This document shows positions 8,064 through 16,034 of a stretch of 34,747 bases of DNA, one piece after another (within the stretch, counting starts at the first letter, position 1; each line of letters begins with the position of its first letter). The DNA comes from Clostridia bacterium. Lineage in GTDB: Bacteria; Bacillota; Clostridia; Oscillospirales; Butyricicoccaceae. The stretch lies in the NCBI GenBank assembly GCA_029099685.1, contig JAQXOO010000003.1, forward strand, positions 1-34,747, read 5' to 3'. The translations under genes were made by a program, and so were the position numbers. The notes below the pieces were generated by a model that had not been told where the DNA came from, made no database searches, and saw only the letters and a list, made by a program, of their open reading frames with translations.

Positions 8064-8885
8064 TTACTCCCTTTCTCCATATAATGCGGCACCGATGGCG
8101 GTGCAGAACTCCGAATGCTCGGGAACGATGTAATGGACGCCGTACAGCTCCTCCAGGGCGCGGATCACCGGCTTGGCCGCCTCCATGCGGCTGAGGGTAC
8201 CGGTGAGCACGATGGAATCCGCCTTGTGCTCCCGGGCGGCCATCATGGCAAAGATGCCCACCGTCTGGAACACCATGTTGATGACGCCCATGGCAAAGTC
8301 GGCGTCAGAGGCGTCATCATTGGCCTTTCCGAAGTTGGAGGCCGTGGTCTTGTTGTTCATATTGGCAAGCTGATTGCGGGTGATGTCGCCCACCGTCAGG
8401 TCCACGGCCTCGGCGTTACCCCGCAGGGCAAGCTCGGCAATATGCTCGTAGCTGCGGCTGCCCAGCATCTTGCTGCACAGGCCCAGGATGGTGCCTCCGC
8501 CCACGCCGCTGCCGTTGATATAAGCGATCTGGTCGCCGCAAACATGGGTCAGCGAGGTGCCGGTGCCCATGCTGACCACCACGCAGTGGTCCAGGCCGGA
8601 AATATGCCGGCCGCCCAGGCCGATGGCCATGAACTCATCCACCTTTTCGGTGGGGATGCCGTAGATATTGTCTTTCAAAAAGGATGAGCCGACGCCGGTG
8701 CACATGACCCGGTCGATCTCCGTGAGCTTCAGGCCGGAATCCTCCAGAAACCGGCCGAAGGCGCCGTAGGCCGAAGTGACCGGGTCGCTGGCCCGGACCA
8801 TGGCAGCGCCGATGATGCTGCCGTTGCGCAGGCCCACGATCTTGGTGGTGCTGCCGCCAAGATCGATGCCGATGATATGGGACAT
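8064..8885 (-). CDS. coaW: Type II pantothenate kinase
   Basis: A 273-residue ASKHA-fold kinase that phosphorylates pantothenate in the first step of coenzyme A synthesis. The N-terminal phosphate-1 loop is GIDLGGSTTK (5-14). It is followed by CTGVGSSFL, a central SMGTGTSLTH motif and GSGVGGGTILGL, all typical of the CoaW/PanK-II family and the related eukaryotic enzymes. Length fits the bacterial single-domain form. The ATG at 8885 has an AGGAGGAG site. It sits 33 bases after asnS and 5 bases before the aminotransferase, so all are likely co-transcribed. Type II kinases of some Firmicutes resist feedback inhibition by CoA; whether this one does cannot be seen. Confidence 0.93.
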   Translation of the reverse strand: MSHIIGIDLGGSTTKIVGLRNGSIIGAAMVRASDPVTSAYGAFGRFLEDSGLKLTEIDRVMCTGVGSSFLKDNIYGIPTEKVDEFMAIGLGGRHISGLDHCVVVSMGTGTSLTHVCGDQIAYINGSGVGGGTILGLCSKMLGSRSYEHIAELALRGNAEAVDLTVGDITRNQLANMNNKTTASNFGKANDDASDADFAMGVINMVFQTVGIFAMMAAREHKADSIVLTGTLSRMEAAKPVIRALEELYGVHYIVPEHSEFCTAIGAALYGERE

Positions 8886-8918
8886 AAACTCCTCCTGCCG
8901 CTTACGCGGCTTTTCTGT

Positions 8919-10313
8919 TTAAAATTCCGCGGAACCCACCGTTCTGGGGAAGGGCAGCACATCGCGGATGTTGCCGATGCCGGTGAGGTACATGATCAGG
9001 CGCTCAAAGCCGATGCCGAAGCCGGAATGCTTGGTGGTGCCGTATTTCCGCAGCTCCAGATACCACCAGTAGGTGTCCCGGTCCAGGCCGGAATCCTCGA
9101 TGATCTTTTCCAGCACCTCCAGCCGCTCCTCGCGCTGGGAGCCGCCGGTCAGTTCCCCGATGCCGGGCACCAGCAGGTCGCAGGCAGCCACGGTCTTGCC
9201 GTCGTCATTGCGCCGCATATAGAAGGCTTTGATCTCCTTGGGATAGTTGGTGACGAAGACCGGCTTTTGGAAGATCTTTTCCGTGAGATAGCGCTCGTGC
9301 TCGGTCTGCAGGTCACAGCCCCAATACACCGGGAACTCGAACTGGTCCTTGTGCTGCTCCAGGATCTCCACTGCCTCGGTATAAGTGACCCGGCCGAAGG
9401 ATTCTTCATAGGCCACGCTTTTCAGCCGCTCGATAAGGCCGTTGTCCACGAACTTGTTGAGGAAGTTCAGCTCGTCGGGGCAGTTGTCCAGCACATACCG
9501 GATGACGTACTTGATACAGTCCTCTTCCAGGTCCATGATGTCGTTCAGGTCGGCAAAGGCCACCTCCGGCTCGATCATCCAGAACTCGGCGGCATGGCGG
9601 GTGGTGTTGGAGCGTTCCGCCCGGAAGGTGGGGCCGAAGGTATAGATCTTTCCAAAGGCCTGGGCGAAGATCTCACCCTCCAGCTGGCCGGAAACGGTCA
9701 GGTTGGCTGCCTTTCCGAAGAAGTCCTTGGTATAGTCCACCTCGTTGCTGTCATTCAGGGGGACCTGCTTCATATCCAGGGTGGTGACCTGGAACATGGC
9801 GCCGGCGCCCTCTGCGTCAGAGGCAGTGATCAGCGGCGTATGGGCATAGACGAAGCCCCGCTCCTGGAAAAAGCGGTGGATGGCAAAGGCCGCCACAGAA
9901 CGGATGCGGAACGCCGAATTGAAGGTGTTGGTACGGGGGCGCAGGTGCTGGATGGTGCGCAGATACTCCAGGGTGTGGCGCTTTTTCTGCAGGGGGTAGT
10001 CGGCGGGACAATCGCCCTCCAGCGTCAGCGCGGCAGCCTTCAGCTCCACAGGCTGCTTGGGGTTGGGGGACGGGACGACTTCTCCCTCCACGATGACGGC
10101 GCAGCCCACATTCAGCTTCGCGGCCGTGGGATAGCAGGGATTTTCGGCGTCATAGACCACCTGCAGGTTGGAGACGGTGGAACCGTCGTTCAGCTCCACA
10201 AAGGCGCAGGCCTTCACGTCCCGGGCAGTGCGCACCCACCCCTTCAGGGTGACGGTCTTGCCCAGCATTTCCTGCGTGTTGTGCAGGATCTCTCTGACAG
10301 TGACAACAGACAT
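8919..10313 (-). CDS. asnS: Asparaginyl-tRNA synthetase
   Basis: A 464-residue class IIb aminoacyl-tRNA synthetase that charges tRNA-Asn. The N-terminal OB-fold anticodon-binding domain (about 1-110) carries [19 protein letters not shown]. The catalytic domain shows motif 2 as [20 protein letters not shown] and motif 3 as [19 protein letters not shown], ending in the typical [18 protein letters not shown] with GIGFERL and no GAD insertion favours AsnRS over AspRS. The ATG at 10313 has an AGAGGT site. No T-box leader precedes it: the 26-base gap to the TSCPD gene is too short, so the operon promoter upstream of that gene probably drives it. Confidence 0.96.
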   Translation of the reverse strand: MSVVTVREILHNTQEMLGKTVTLKGWVRTARDVKACAFVELNDGSTVSNLQVVYDAENPCYPTAAKLNVGCAVIVEGEVVPSPNPKQPVELKAAALTLEGDCPADYPLQKKRHTLEYLRTIQHLRPRTNTFNSAFRIRSVAAFAIHRFFQERGFVYAHTPLITASDAEGAGAMFQVTTLDMKQVPLNDSNEVDYTKDFFGKAANLTVSGQLEGEIFAQAFGKIYTFGPTFRAERSNTTRHAAEFWMIEPEVAFADLNDIMDLEEDCIKYVIRYVLDNCPDELNFLNKFVDNGLIERLKSVAYEESFGRVTYTEAVEILEQHKDQFEFPVYWGCDLQTEHERYLTEKIFQKPVFVTNYPKEIKAFYMRRNDDGKTVAACDLLVPGIGELTGGSQREERLEVLEKIIEDSGLDRDTYWWYLELRKYGTTKHSGFGIGFERLIMYLTGIGNIRDVLPFPRTVGSAEF

Positions 10314-10339
10314 AGTGATTACCTCTTTTATTGCTTTGC

Positions 10340-10594
10340 TCAGACGAGCATTTCTTTCAGTGCCTTGGAGATCTGGTCCGGACAGGAGGTGCCTCGGCCG
10401 TTGCAGTTGATGCCGGCTAGCTCCTCTGCCACCTGGGCGGCGGGGCGGCCCTTCACCAAGCGGGCGATGCCCTGCAGGTTGCCGTTGCAGCCGCCGATGA
10501 TGACGATGTCTTCGATGATATTATCATCGTTCAGCGTGATCTCATACTGGCGGGAGCACACGCCCACAGGATAAAACACAGACTTTTTGGACAT
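10340..10594 (-). CDS. TSCPD domain-containing protein (TIGR03905 type)
   Basis: A small 84-residue protein with the TSCPD motif near its C-terminus ([17 protein letters not shown]) and further cysteines in GVCSRQYE and GGCNGN. This pattern matches the stand-alone TIGR03905 family. The same domain occurs at the C-terminus of some ribonucleotide reductases and is thought to bind metal or nucleic acid. The exact role is unknown. The start at 10594 is chosen because AAAGGAG lies just ahead of it; the in-frame codon at 10627 lies upstream of that site. It is the first gene of the operon with asnS. Confidence 0.85.
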   Translation of the reverse strand: MSKKSVFYPVGVCSRQYEITLNDDNIIEDIVIIGGCNGNLQGIARLVKGRPAAQVAEELAGINCNGRGTSCPDQISKALKEMLV

Positions 10595-10632
10595 AATTCC
10601 GACTCCTTTACATATAAATCCAATCATGAACT

Positions 10633-10661
10633 AATTTAGCACAATTTGCCCCGTTTGTCCA
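10633..10661 (-). promoter_or_regulatory. Predicted promoter of the TSCPD-asnS-coaW operon
   Basis: On the minus strand, -35 TGGACA (10656-10661), a 17-base spacer and -10 TAAATT (10633-10638). A TG dinucleotide stands just upstream, as in extended -10 promoters. Confidence 0.55.
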
Positions 10662-10721
10662 TGGGTTTGCGGGGATTTTACCCGCTGTGCAAAAAGTTTG
10701 TAAATTGTCCAGCCCATTTCA

Positions 10722-10750
10722 TTGACTTTCCTTCCCCGAGGCTTTATGAT
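10722..10750 (+). promoter_or_regulatory. Predicted sigma-A promoter of the CM/ACT-like gene
   Basis: -35 TTGACT (10722-10727), a 17-base spacer and -10 TATGAT (10745-10750), 41 bases before the ATG. A perfect palindrome, CCGATATCGG (10770-10779), lies between the expected transcription start and the ribosome binding site and could be an operator. Confidence 0.65.
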
Positions 10751-10791
10751 AAAAATGACAAACCATCATCCGATATCGGGAGGTCTGCCTT

Positions 10792-11658
10792 ATGAATGAA
10801 AAAGTGATCCTTCAACAGATCATCGACAGCTGCGACGATTCCCTGCGGGATGTGTTTCTTCGCCGTATGGACATCGCCGTGAAAATGACAAGGCTGGATG
10901 ATGACGGTGAATCCATCTATGACTATGACCGGGAACAGGAGGTCCTGCGGCATGTCACCGCCGGGCTTTCTCCGGAGCTGACCATCCGGGCCAATTCCCT
11001 TTGGCGCAGCCTGATGCGCATGACCCGGGGCCGCCAGTACCGCCATGTGATCACCAACAAGCCGCAGCTCAAGCTGCCCCACGAAAAGGATCTGGTGGAC
11101 AGCGACGGCATTACGGACGGGCTGGTCCTGTGCCCCTCCGAGATGGCACGCACCGTGGCCGCCACCCTGGGTATGGAGGTCAGTCCCTGCCACTCCATCG
11201 CAGCCACCATCGACGCCCTGCTTCAGGACAAGGGTGATTACGCCGCCCTTGTGGTCAGCAGCTTTTACGATACCGAATGGCTCTATGCCCTGATCTATCA
11301 GCAGCCCATCTATATCAATTCCTTCATTCCCCTGCCCGACGGGCAGATGCTTGCACTGTTTTCCAAAAAGCTGTTTTCCGACAGCTCCAACAGCATCGTC
11401 AGCGTGGCCTTCGCTATCCGTATGGACCAGCAGGGCGACCTGGCCCAGACCCTGTCTTCCCTGGCGGAAGCCAAGCTGAATCTGGAATATTTCCGGGTGA
11501 AGACCCAGGACATCGATTATGACGACCAGCAGAAGATCAACATCGTGTTCGCCGAGTTCTCCGGCTCGCTGACCGCCATCCACACCCGAACGGCCTTCCT
11601 GCAGCTGGAGCGGGAGCTTCCCTTCTTCCGGGTCATCGGCTACCGTGCAAGCTACTGA
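10792..11658 (+). CDS. Chorismate mutase/prephenate dehydratase/ACT-like protein, probably non-catalytic
   Basis: A 288-residue protein with the order of a bifunctional P-protein (PheA) but shorter than the usual ~360-390 residues. Residues 1-85 look like an AroQ chorismate mutase (IIDSCDDSLRDVFLRRMDIA, IYDYDREQEVLRHV). Residues about 100-195 resemble a shortened prephenate dehydratase lobe (YAALVVSSFYD, PIYINSFIPL). Residues about 200-288 resemble its ACT domain, ending RVIGYRASY. Against E. coli PheA, Arg11 aligns with Gln8 and no Lys39 equivalent is seen (Asp36 is near), while Arg25, Asp44, Arg47 and Glu48 remain. The dehydratase Thr-Arg-Phe motif is absent, as are the GALV and ESRP Phe-binding motifs (GDLA, RVKT here). 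A regulator or pseudoenzyme is plausible. It has its own promoter and terminator. Confidence 0.7.
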   Translation: MNEKVILQQIIDSCDDSLRDVFLRRMDIAVKMTRLDDDGESIYDYDREQEVLRHVTAGLSPELTIRANSLWRSLMRMTRGRQYRHVITNKPQLKLPHEKDLVDSDGITDGLVLCPSEMARTVAATLGMEVSPCHSIAATIDALLQDKGDYAALVVSSFYDTEWLYALIYQQPIYINSFIPLPDGQMLALFSKKLFSDSSNSIVSVAFAIRMDQQGDLAQTLSSLAEAKLNLEYFRVKTQDIDYDDQQKINIVFAEFSGSLTAIHTRTAFLQLERELPFFRVIGYRASY

Positions 11659-11681
11659 GCGCGCGCCCTTTCCCCGAAATG

Positions 11682-11711
11682 AAAAAAGCACCGCTTTCGC
11701 GGTGCTTTTTT
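11682..11711. terminator. Bidirectional intrinsic terminator
   Basis: A 13-bp stem (11682-11694 with 11699-11711) with a TTTC loop. Six A's and six T's make the base. It lies between the CM/ACT-like gene and the convergent wall hydrolase gene. Confidence 0.9.
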
Positions 11712-11716
11712 GTATC

Positions 11717-12751
11717 TTACAGGAAGAAGGTGTGGCCGCCGATGATGCAATAGGTCTGGCGGTTGCGGCCCGCCCAGCAGGTCTTTGACACGGCGTTGCT
11801 GGCAAAATACAGACAGTCGGGAGCGGTCTCATAGCCCTCCAGGGCCAGCTTGGCCGCCAGCCAGCTCTCCTGGTTGGGGGCGCGGTAGATCTTTTGAGAG
11901 GAGCGGGTGACGAACTGAACGCCCGAGCGGGTGTCGAAGATGACCTCCTCCGCCGTATTGGGGAAGGCCGCGCTGCTCATCCGGTTGAGGATGACGTTGG
12001 CCACGGCCACCTTGCCGTCCAGCGGCTGATTGCCCGACTCGTGGGTGACGATGCGGGCGATCCACAAAAGGTCCTGCTGATCATAGAAGGTCTCGCCGCT
12101 TTCCAGCAGCGGGCCGCCGGTGATCTGGGCGGTCTGGGTGGCGTCCTCCCAGAGGACCTGGCCGGAAAACACCTTGGCGGCGTCCCGCAGGGGGATCATG
12201 GCCACGCCGTCCACACTGACACAGGCCAGGCTCATATACCAGCACCGGCCGTTGAATCTGGCCAGGCGGCTGTTGAGCTGCAGCTCGCCGGTGAGCTCGG
12301 CATCCCGGGTGATGCAGATCTTGCTGTTCTGGGAGTCCCAGGTCACCGTGCAGCCCATGGCCTGGAAAAAGTCACGGACCGGCACGCAGGTGACGCCCTG
12401 ACACAGCCGGGCGCCGTTTTCCAGCTCCATCGGCTGGCCGTTGAACACCAGCTGCACGGCGTTGGGGTCGGCAGGCGCTTCGGTGTCTTCAGCGGGGACG
12501 GCTTCTTCTTCCGGCTCCTCCATGCCGCCGTCCGGTGTGAGAGGTTCTTCCTCCCCGGGGATCAGCTCCTCCAGCTCTTCCGCCAGGATGCTGTCCCGAA
12601 GGATGGTGTCCTCCTGCAGCTGGATAACCTGGACCACGGCAGCCGTCAGGTCCTCGTCAGCAGGCAGGCCCGCGGCCAGCGCGGTGGCGGGCATCGCCGT
12701 CATCACCGCGCACAGGGTCACGGCCAGCATTCGCTGATATCGTCGTATCAA
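11717..12751 (-). CDS. Secreted SleB-family cell wall hydrolase with copper-amine-oxidase-N domain
   Basis: An exported protein of about 344 residues. It has a signal peptide (MIRRYQRMLAVTLCAVM followed by an Ala-rich cleavage region), an acidic Glu/Pro-rich linker to about residue 95, a copper amine oxidase N-terminal-like domain with two copies of the pattern (VPVRDFFQAMG; MIPLRDAAKVF), and a C-terminal SleB/hydrolase-2 domain. That domain begins IARIVTHESGNQPLDG, with the catalytic Glu in HES, followed by VAVANVILNRM. Relatives are lytic transglycosylases for cortex or wall peptidoglycan. I chose the TTG at 12751, nine bases after AAAGGA. A GTG at 12760 sits too close to that site, and the in-frame TTG at 12826 lies upstream of the predicted transcription start. 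The start remains uncertain. Confidence 0.8.
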   Translation of the reverse strand: MIRRYQRMLAVTLCAVMTAMPATALAAGLPADEDLTAAVVQVIQLQEDTILRDSILAEELEELIPGEEEPLTPDGGMEEPEEEAVPAEDTEAPADPNAVQLVFNGQPMELENGARLCQGVTCVPVRDFFQAMGCTVTWDSQNSKICITRDAELTGELQLNSRLARFNGRCWYMSLACVSVDGVAMIPLRDAAKVFSGQVLWEDATQTAQITGGPLLESGETFYDQQDLLWIARIVTHESGNQPLDGKVAVANVILNRMSSAAFPNTAEEVIFDTRSGVQFVTRSSQKIYRAPNQESWLAAKLALEGYETAPDCLYFASNAVSKTCWAGRNRQTYCIIGGHTFFL

Positions 12752-12814
12752 AACTTTCACATCCTTTGATTGTAACTGTTTCGTAGTTGTTGTTACCGTT
12801 TTGTAACATTGGTT

Positions 12815-12842
12815 ATGATACCACAAAAACAGGAAATGTCAA
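12815..12842 (-). promoter_or_regulatory. Predicted sigma-A promoter of the wall hydrolase gene
   Basis: On the minus strand, a consensus -35 TTGACA (12837-12842), a 16-base spacer and -10 TATCAT (12815-12820). The leader that follows carries several GTTAC/GTAAC repeats, including a 5-bp inverted pair around AAAACG. Confidence 0.65.
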
Positions 12843-12926
12843 GGAAAAGTAATCAGAAGTTCTGACAAAACCCCCGAATTTTGGTGCTTTTGCACAAAAA
12901 AATCGGGCCATTTTTCCAGAAAAAAG

Positions 12927-12960
12927 CCCGAAACTCCGCGAGCACACGCGGAATTTCGGG
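12927..12960 (-). terminator. Intrinsic terminator of the NhaC-type antiporter gene
   Basis: A 14-bp stem with one mismatch (12927-12940 with 12947-12960) and a 6-base loop, followed on the minus strand by CTTTTTT. It starts 18 bases after the antiporter stop codon. Confidence 0.85.
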
Positions 12961-12978
12961 TACGTTTTTTCAGAAAAG

Positions 12979-14310
12979 TCATGCTTCGGGCGGTTTTTTC
13001 CGGTCCTCCCGCAGACGGACGAGCAGCCACCACAGGGGCAGCAGGTACAGCAGCGCCGCCCAGGGCAGCGCTTCCATCCCCACGCCCATCATCTCCAGGG
13101 GGAAGGCGCAGGCGATGCACCAGGGGCACAGGCCCACCATCACCACCATGGTGTTTTCAATGTCCAGCGCCAGGGCGGAATTGGTCTTGCCCCGCTTTTC
13201 ATACACCGGCCCCAGCAGCTGCTGGGCCATCATGATGCCGATGGTCTGGTTGCAGAACACCGCGATGATGCCCACGGAGGACAGCAGCAAAACGCCGCAG
13301 CAGGACAGCTTTTCCGCCAGTCGGGACAGCTTTTCCTGAAGTCCCTCCAGCATCCGTGTGCCCTCGAAGATGCCGGAAAAGGTTCCCGACAGGGCCACGA
13401 TGCCCGCCACCTTTACCATGGACAGCAGGCCGCCGCCCGCAAAGATGCCGCCCAGCACAGGGTCAGTGGGCTGATAACCGAAGACGCAGGTCCGCAGGGC
13501 TTCGCCCAGGGACAGGTCCTGCACAAATATGCTGAGAACGAAGGCACACGCCGAGCTGGCGATGATGGCGAAGCGCACATTGAGCCGGCACAGGGGCAGC
13601 GCCACCATGACCACCGCCGGCAGCGCGCACAGCCAGGACAGGTCAAAGCCCTGCTCCATCAGCGTCAGCAGCGCCCCCTCCCCTGCCGTCAGCGGATAGC
13701 GCAGGGACAGCAGCCCGTACAGCCCGCCGCACAGCGCCATGGGCACCAGGCAGCTTTTCAGCATGGCCCGGACGTTGTCATACAGCCGGGTCTCCGTAAC
13801 GGTGGCCACCAGGTTGGCGCTGGAGGAGGCCGGGGCCGTCCGGTCCCCGAAATAGGCGCCGCTGAGTACCGCGCCGGCCATCAGCGCCGGGGGCACCCCG
13901 CCCGACCGGGCCAGGGTCATCAGGATGACGCCCACGGTGCCCACCACGCCGAAGCTGGTGCCCAGCGCATAGGCCAGCAGACAGGTCAGCACAAAGCCCG
14001 CCAGCAAAAACAGCCCCGGCGGGATCAGGCGGATGCCGTGGTACACAAAATAGGTGATGGTGCCGCCCGACCGCCACAAGGCGGTGAGCAGCCCGATGAG
14101 CACCATGATGCGCACCACGATCAGCGACCGCTTCAGCCCCTTGAAGATCATGCGCAGCAGGTCCCGGGGCATGAAGCCCCGCAGCCGGGCCACTGTGTAA
14201 AAGGCCAGAAGGCCCACCGCCAGCGCCAGCAGCATGGCGTAGGACGCGCCCCAAGCCAGGCACAGCACCATGGCCAGGGTAAAAACGGCAAAAGCAGCAA
14301 ATAAATCCAT
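12979..14310 (-). CDS. NhaC-type Na+/H+ antiporter
   Basis: A membrane protein of about 443 residues with ten or more hydrophobic segments. It resembles the NhaC/ion-transporter superfamily: LLTALWRSGGTITYFVYHG, LAYALGTSFGVVGTVGVILM, the conserved AGAVLSGAYFGDRTAPASSS, which carries the family's GDR..P.S signature, and later MVGLCPWCIACAFPLEMM. The expected role is exchange of Na+ for protons, or of a carboxylate pair as in malate/lactate members; the substrate is not determinable. The ATG at 14310 is preferred because it opens directly into the first helix. An in-frame TTG at 14367 would add 19 polar residues. The ribosome binding site is weak (GAGAGA). It lies 66 bases downstream of the ABC ATPase gene. 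Confidence 0.85.
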   Translation of the reverse strand: MDLFAAFAVFTLAMVLCLAWGASYAMLLALAVGLLAFYTVARLRGFMPRDLLRMIFKGLKRSLIVVRIMVLIGLLTALWRSGGTITYFVYHGIRLIPPGLFLLAGFVLTCLLAYALGTSFGVVGTVGVILMTLARSGGVPPALMAGAVLSGAYFGDRTAPASSSANLVATVTETRLYDNVRAMLKSCLVPMALCGGLYGLLSLRYPLTAGEGALLTLMEQGFDLSWLCALPAVVMVALPLCRLNVRFAIIASSACAFVLSIFVQDLSLGEALRTCVFGYQPTDPVLGGIFAGGGLLSMVKVAGIVALSGTFSGIFEGTRMLEGLQEKLSRLAEKLSCCGVLLLSSVGIIAVFCNQTIGIMMAQQLLGPVYEKRGKTNSALALDIENTMVVMVGLCPWCIACAFPLEMMGVGMEALPWAALLYLLPLWWLLVRLREDRKKPPEA

Positions 14311-14376
14311 GAAACTATGTATCTCTCTCAGCCGGACGGCGGGACGCAGGTCCCTGCCGCATTGCAAACAACGGGA

Positions 14377-15036
14377 TCACCGCAGTCTTCCGGATTCCAT
14401 TCGCAGCGCATGGGGCGCGGCGGCGGCGATGTCCCGGTCGTGGGTGATCATGACGATGGTGCGGCCTGCCCGGTGCAGGCCGCGGAGGATGGAAAGGATC
14501 TCCTGTCCGGAGGCGGCATCCAGATTGCCGGTAGGCTCGTCCGCCAGAATGATGGGCGGGTCAGCCGCCAGCACACGGGCGATGGCCACCCGCTGCTGCT
14601 GTCCGCCAGACAGCTCCGCGGGGCGATGGGCGGCCCGTTCGGCAAGGCCCACCTGCTCCAGCGCTTTCAGGGCCGTCTCCCGCCGGTCCTTTCGGGACAC
14701 GCCCCGGAGCATCAGGGGCAGTTCCACGTTTTCCAGGGCCGACATGGAGGAGATCAGGTTGAAACTCTGGAAAATGAAGCCGATCTTCCGGTTGCGGATG
14801 CCGGCGGCCTCCGGCCCGCCCAGAGCGCCCACCGGGGCGCCGTCCAGCAGGTACCGGCCGGATGTAGGCCGGTCCAGGCATCCCAGGATGTTCATCAGAG
14901 TGGTCTTTCCGCTGCCCGAGGGGCCGGTGATGGCCACAAAGCCGCCTTTCGGCACCTGCAGGGACACCTCCCGCAGCGCATGAACGGTCTGGCCGCGCTT
15001 ATAATAGGTTTTGCTGACGTCTTGCAGTAAGATCAT
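14377..15036 (-). CDS. ABC transporter ATP-binding protein, LolD/MacB type, no permease partner
   Basis: A 219-residue ABC ATPase. Walker A is GPSGSGKT (38-45), the Q-loop is IGFIFQSFNLI, the signature is LSGGQQQRVAIAR, Walker B is IILADEPTGNLD and the H-loop is MITHDRD. The sequence type (ALREVSLQVPKGGF, LGCLDRPTSG) fits the MacB/LolD group, which normally pairs with FtsX-like permeases for lipid, peptide or antibiotic handling. No such permease is present in this window: the upstream gene is trmB and the downstream gene encodes an antiporter. It may serve a permease encoded elsewhere. The ATG at 15036 lacks a strong ribosome binding site, but GGGGGG precedes it. Confidence 0.9.
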   Translation of the reverse strand: MILLQDVSKTYYKRGQTVHALREVSLQVPKGGFVAITGPSGSGKTTLMNILGCLDRPTSGRYLLDGAPVGALGGPEAAGIRNRKIGFIFQSFNLISSMSALENVELPLMLRGVSRKDRRETALKALEQVGLAERAAHRPAELSGGQQQRVAIARVLAADPPIILADEPTGNLDAASGQEILSILRGLHRAGRTIVMITHDRDIAAAAPHALRMESGRLR

Positions 15037-15108
15037 GGTTCGCCCCCCTGTTTCCGGACATAGTATGGGCGAAACCCGGCGGGAAATGCGGCGCAGTCCC
15101 CACAGGGG

Positions 15109-15813
15109 TCATTCCCCCCGCTCCCCTTCCGGCTCCCGGGGAGGACGCACGTCGGTGCGGGGCGTTCCGGGCAGCATTTTCCGGGCCACCAGCCGGTAGA
15201 TGGGCAGACCCTGCATGGAAAAATTCCGTTCATATTCCGTCATGACGTTGGGCGTGTCGGTGGCGTGCAGGTCAAAGGTCACATCGAACAGGCCGTAGCC
15301 GAACTGGCTGAAATAGCAGATGGAATGCTCAAACAGAGGGCGGTTGTCGGTCTTGAAGCAAATCTCCCCCTCGTCCTTGAGGAAGCTCCGGTACACCTCC
15401 AGAAAGGCCGGATGGGTCAGGCGGCGCTTGTGCTGCCCCTTGGGCGGCCAGGGGTCTGAGAAGTTCAGATAGATGCGGTCCACCTCGCCGGGGGCAAAGA
15501 CCTGCCCCAGCCGGGCGGCATCATAGGAAAGAAACAAAAGGTTGTCCAGTTCCGCCTTCTGTGCCTTTTCCATGGCCACCAGCAGCACGCTCTCCACCCG
15601 CTCGATGGCCAAAAACAGCTGTGCCGGGTTCTGCCGGGCCATTTCCAGGATGAAGCCGCCCTTTCCGCAGCCGATCTCCACGTTCAAAACGGCGTCCTCC
15701 GCCGCGCCGAAACGGGCGCGCCAGGCGCCGCGAAGCTCCTCCGGCTGCTGCACCTGCACACCGGCGCAGGCAGCCATCCGGGGCAGCAGATTTTTCTTTT
15801 TACGCATCCGCAT
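15109..15813 (-). CDS. trmB: tRNA (guanine-N7-)-methyltransferase
   Basis: A 234-residue class I methyltransferase that makes m7G46 in the variable loop of tRNA using S-adenosylmethionine. The SAM-binding motif is VEIGCGKGGFILEMA. The substrate and catalytic region is YLNFSDPWPPKGQHKRRLTH, the TrmB signature, and FKTDNRPLFEHSI follows. The N-terminus is basic (MRMRKKKNLLPRM). I set the start at 15813 because GAGGGG lies seven bases ahead; longer in-frame extensions would run through the predicted promoter. The last residues (PREPEGERGE) are a charged tail. It is the first gene of a possible trmB-ABC-nhaC transcript and divergent from the yitT-family gene. Confidence 0.95.
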   Translation of the reverse strand: MRMRKKKNLLPRMAACAGVQVQQPEELRGAWRARFGAAEDAVLNVEIGCGKGGFILEMARQNPAQLFLAIERVESVLLVAMEKAQKAELDNLLFLSYDAARLGQVFAPGEVDRIYLNFSDPWPPKGQHKRRLTHPAFLEVYRSFLKDEGEICFKTDNRPLFEHSICYFSQFGYGLFDVTFDLHATDTPNVMTEYERNFSMQGLPIYRLVARKMLPGTPRTDVRPPREPEGERGE

Positions 15814-15861
15814 GGGGTATCCCCTCATTTTCAGTAAATTTGGACAGCACGGTCCCGCTGT

Positions 15862-15891
15862 ATTATACTGTATTTCCCCGGGATTCCGCAA
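15862..15891 (-). promoter_or_regulatory. Predicted promoter of trmB
   Basis: On the minus strand, a consensus -10 TATAAT (15862-15867) and a weak -35 TTGCGG (15886-15891) with an 18-base spacer. It is back to back with the + strand promoter that begins at 15897. Confidence 0.5.
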
Positions 15892-15896
15892 GTGCC

Positions 15897-15925
15897 TTGA
15901 CGGCATTCCCGGGGGATTGTATAAT
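15897..15925 (+). promoter_or_regulatory. Predicted sigma-A promoter of the YitT-family gene
   Basis: -35 TTGACG (15897-15902), a 17-base spacer and a consensus -10 TATAAT (15920-15925). A leader of about 100 bases with a GC-rich hairpin region follows before the ATG at 16035. Confidence 0.7.
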
Positions 15926-16034
15926 GTTTTCAGGGCTTTCTCCGGCGCGGGCCGGGGAGATCGTCCCGCCGTTTGGTCTGTTTCCGCACCCGGAGCGCCC
16001 TTCCCGCCTCCGGTTTTTGAGAAAAGAGGTATTC

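Noticed and set aside
10314-10339. T-box leader for asnS
   Set aside because: Only 26 bases separate asnS from the preceding gene, and I see no T-box motif upstream of the operon either.
12752-12810. Riboswitch in the wall hydrolase leader (for example a c-di-AMP type)
   Set aside because: The leader is under 60 bases, too short, and shows only a small GTTAC/GTAAC hairpin.
12752-12826. N-terminal extension of the wall hydrolase from the TTG at 12826
   Set aside because: It would begin close to or upstream of the predicted transcription start and would place 25 polar residues before the signal peptide.
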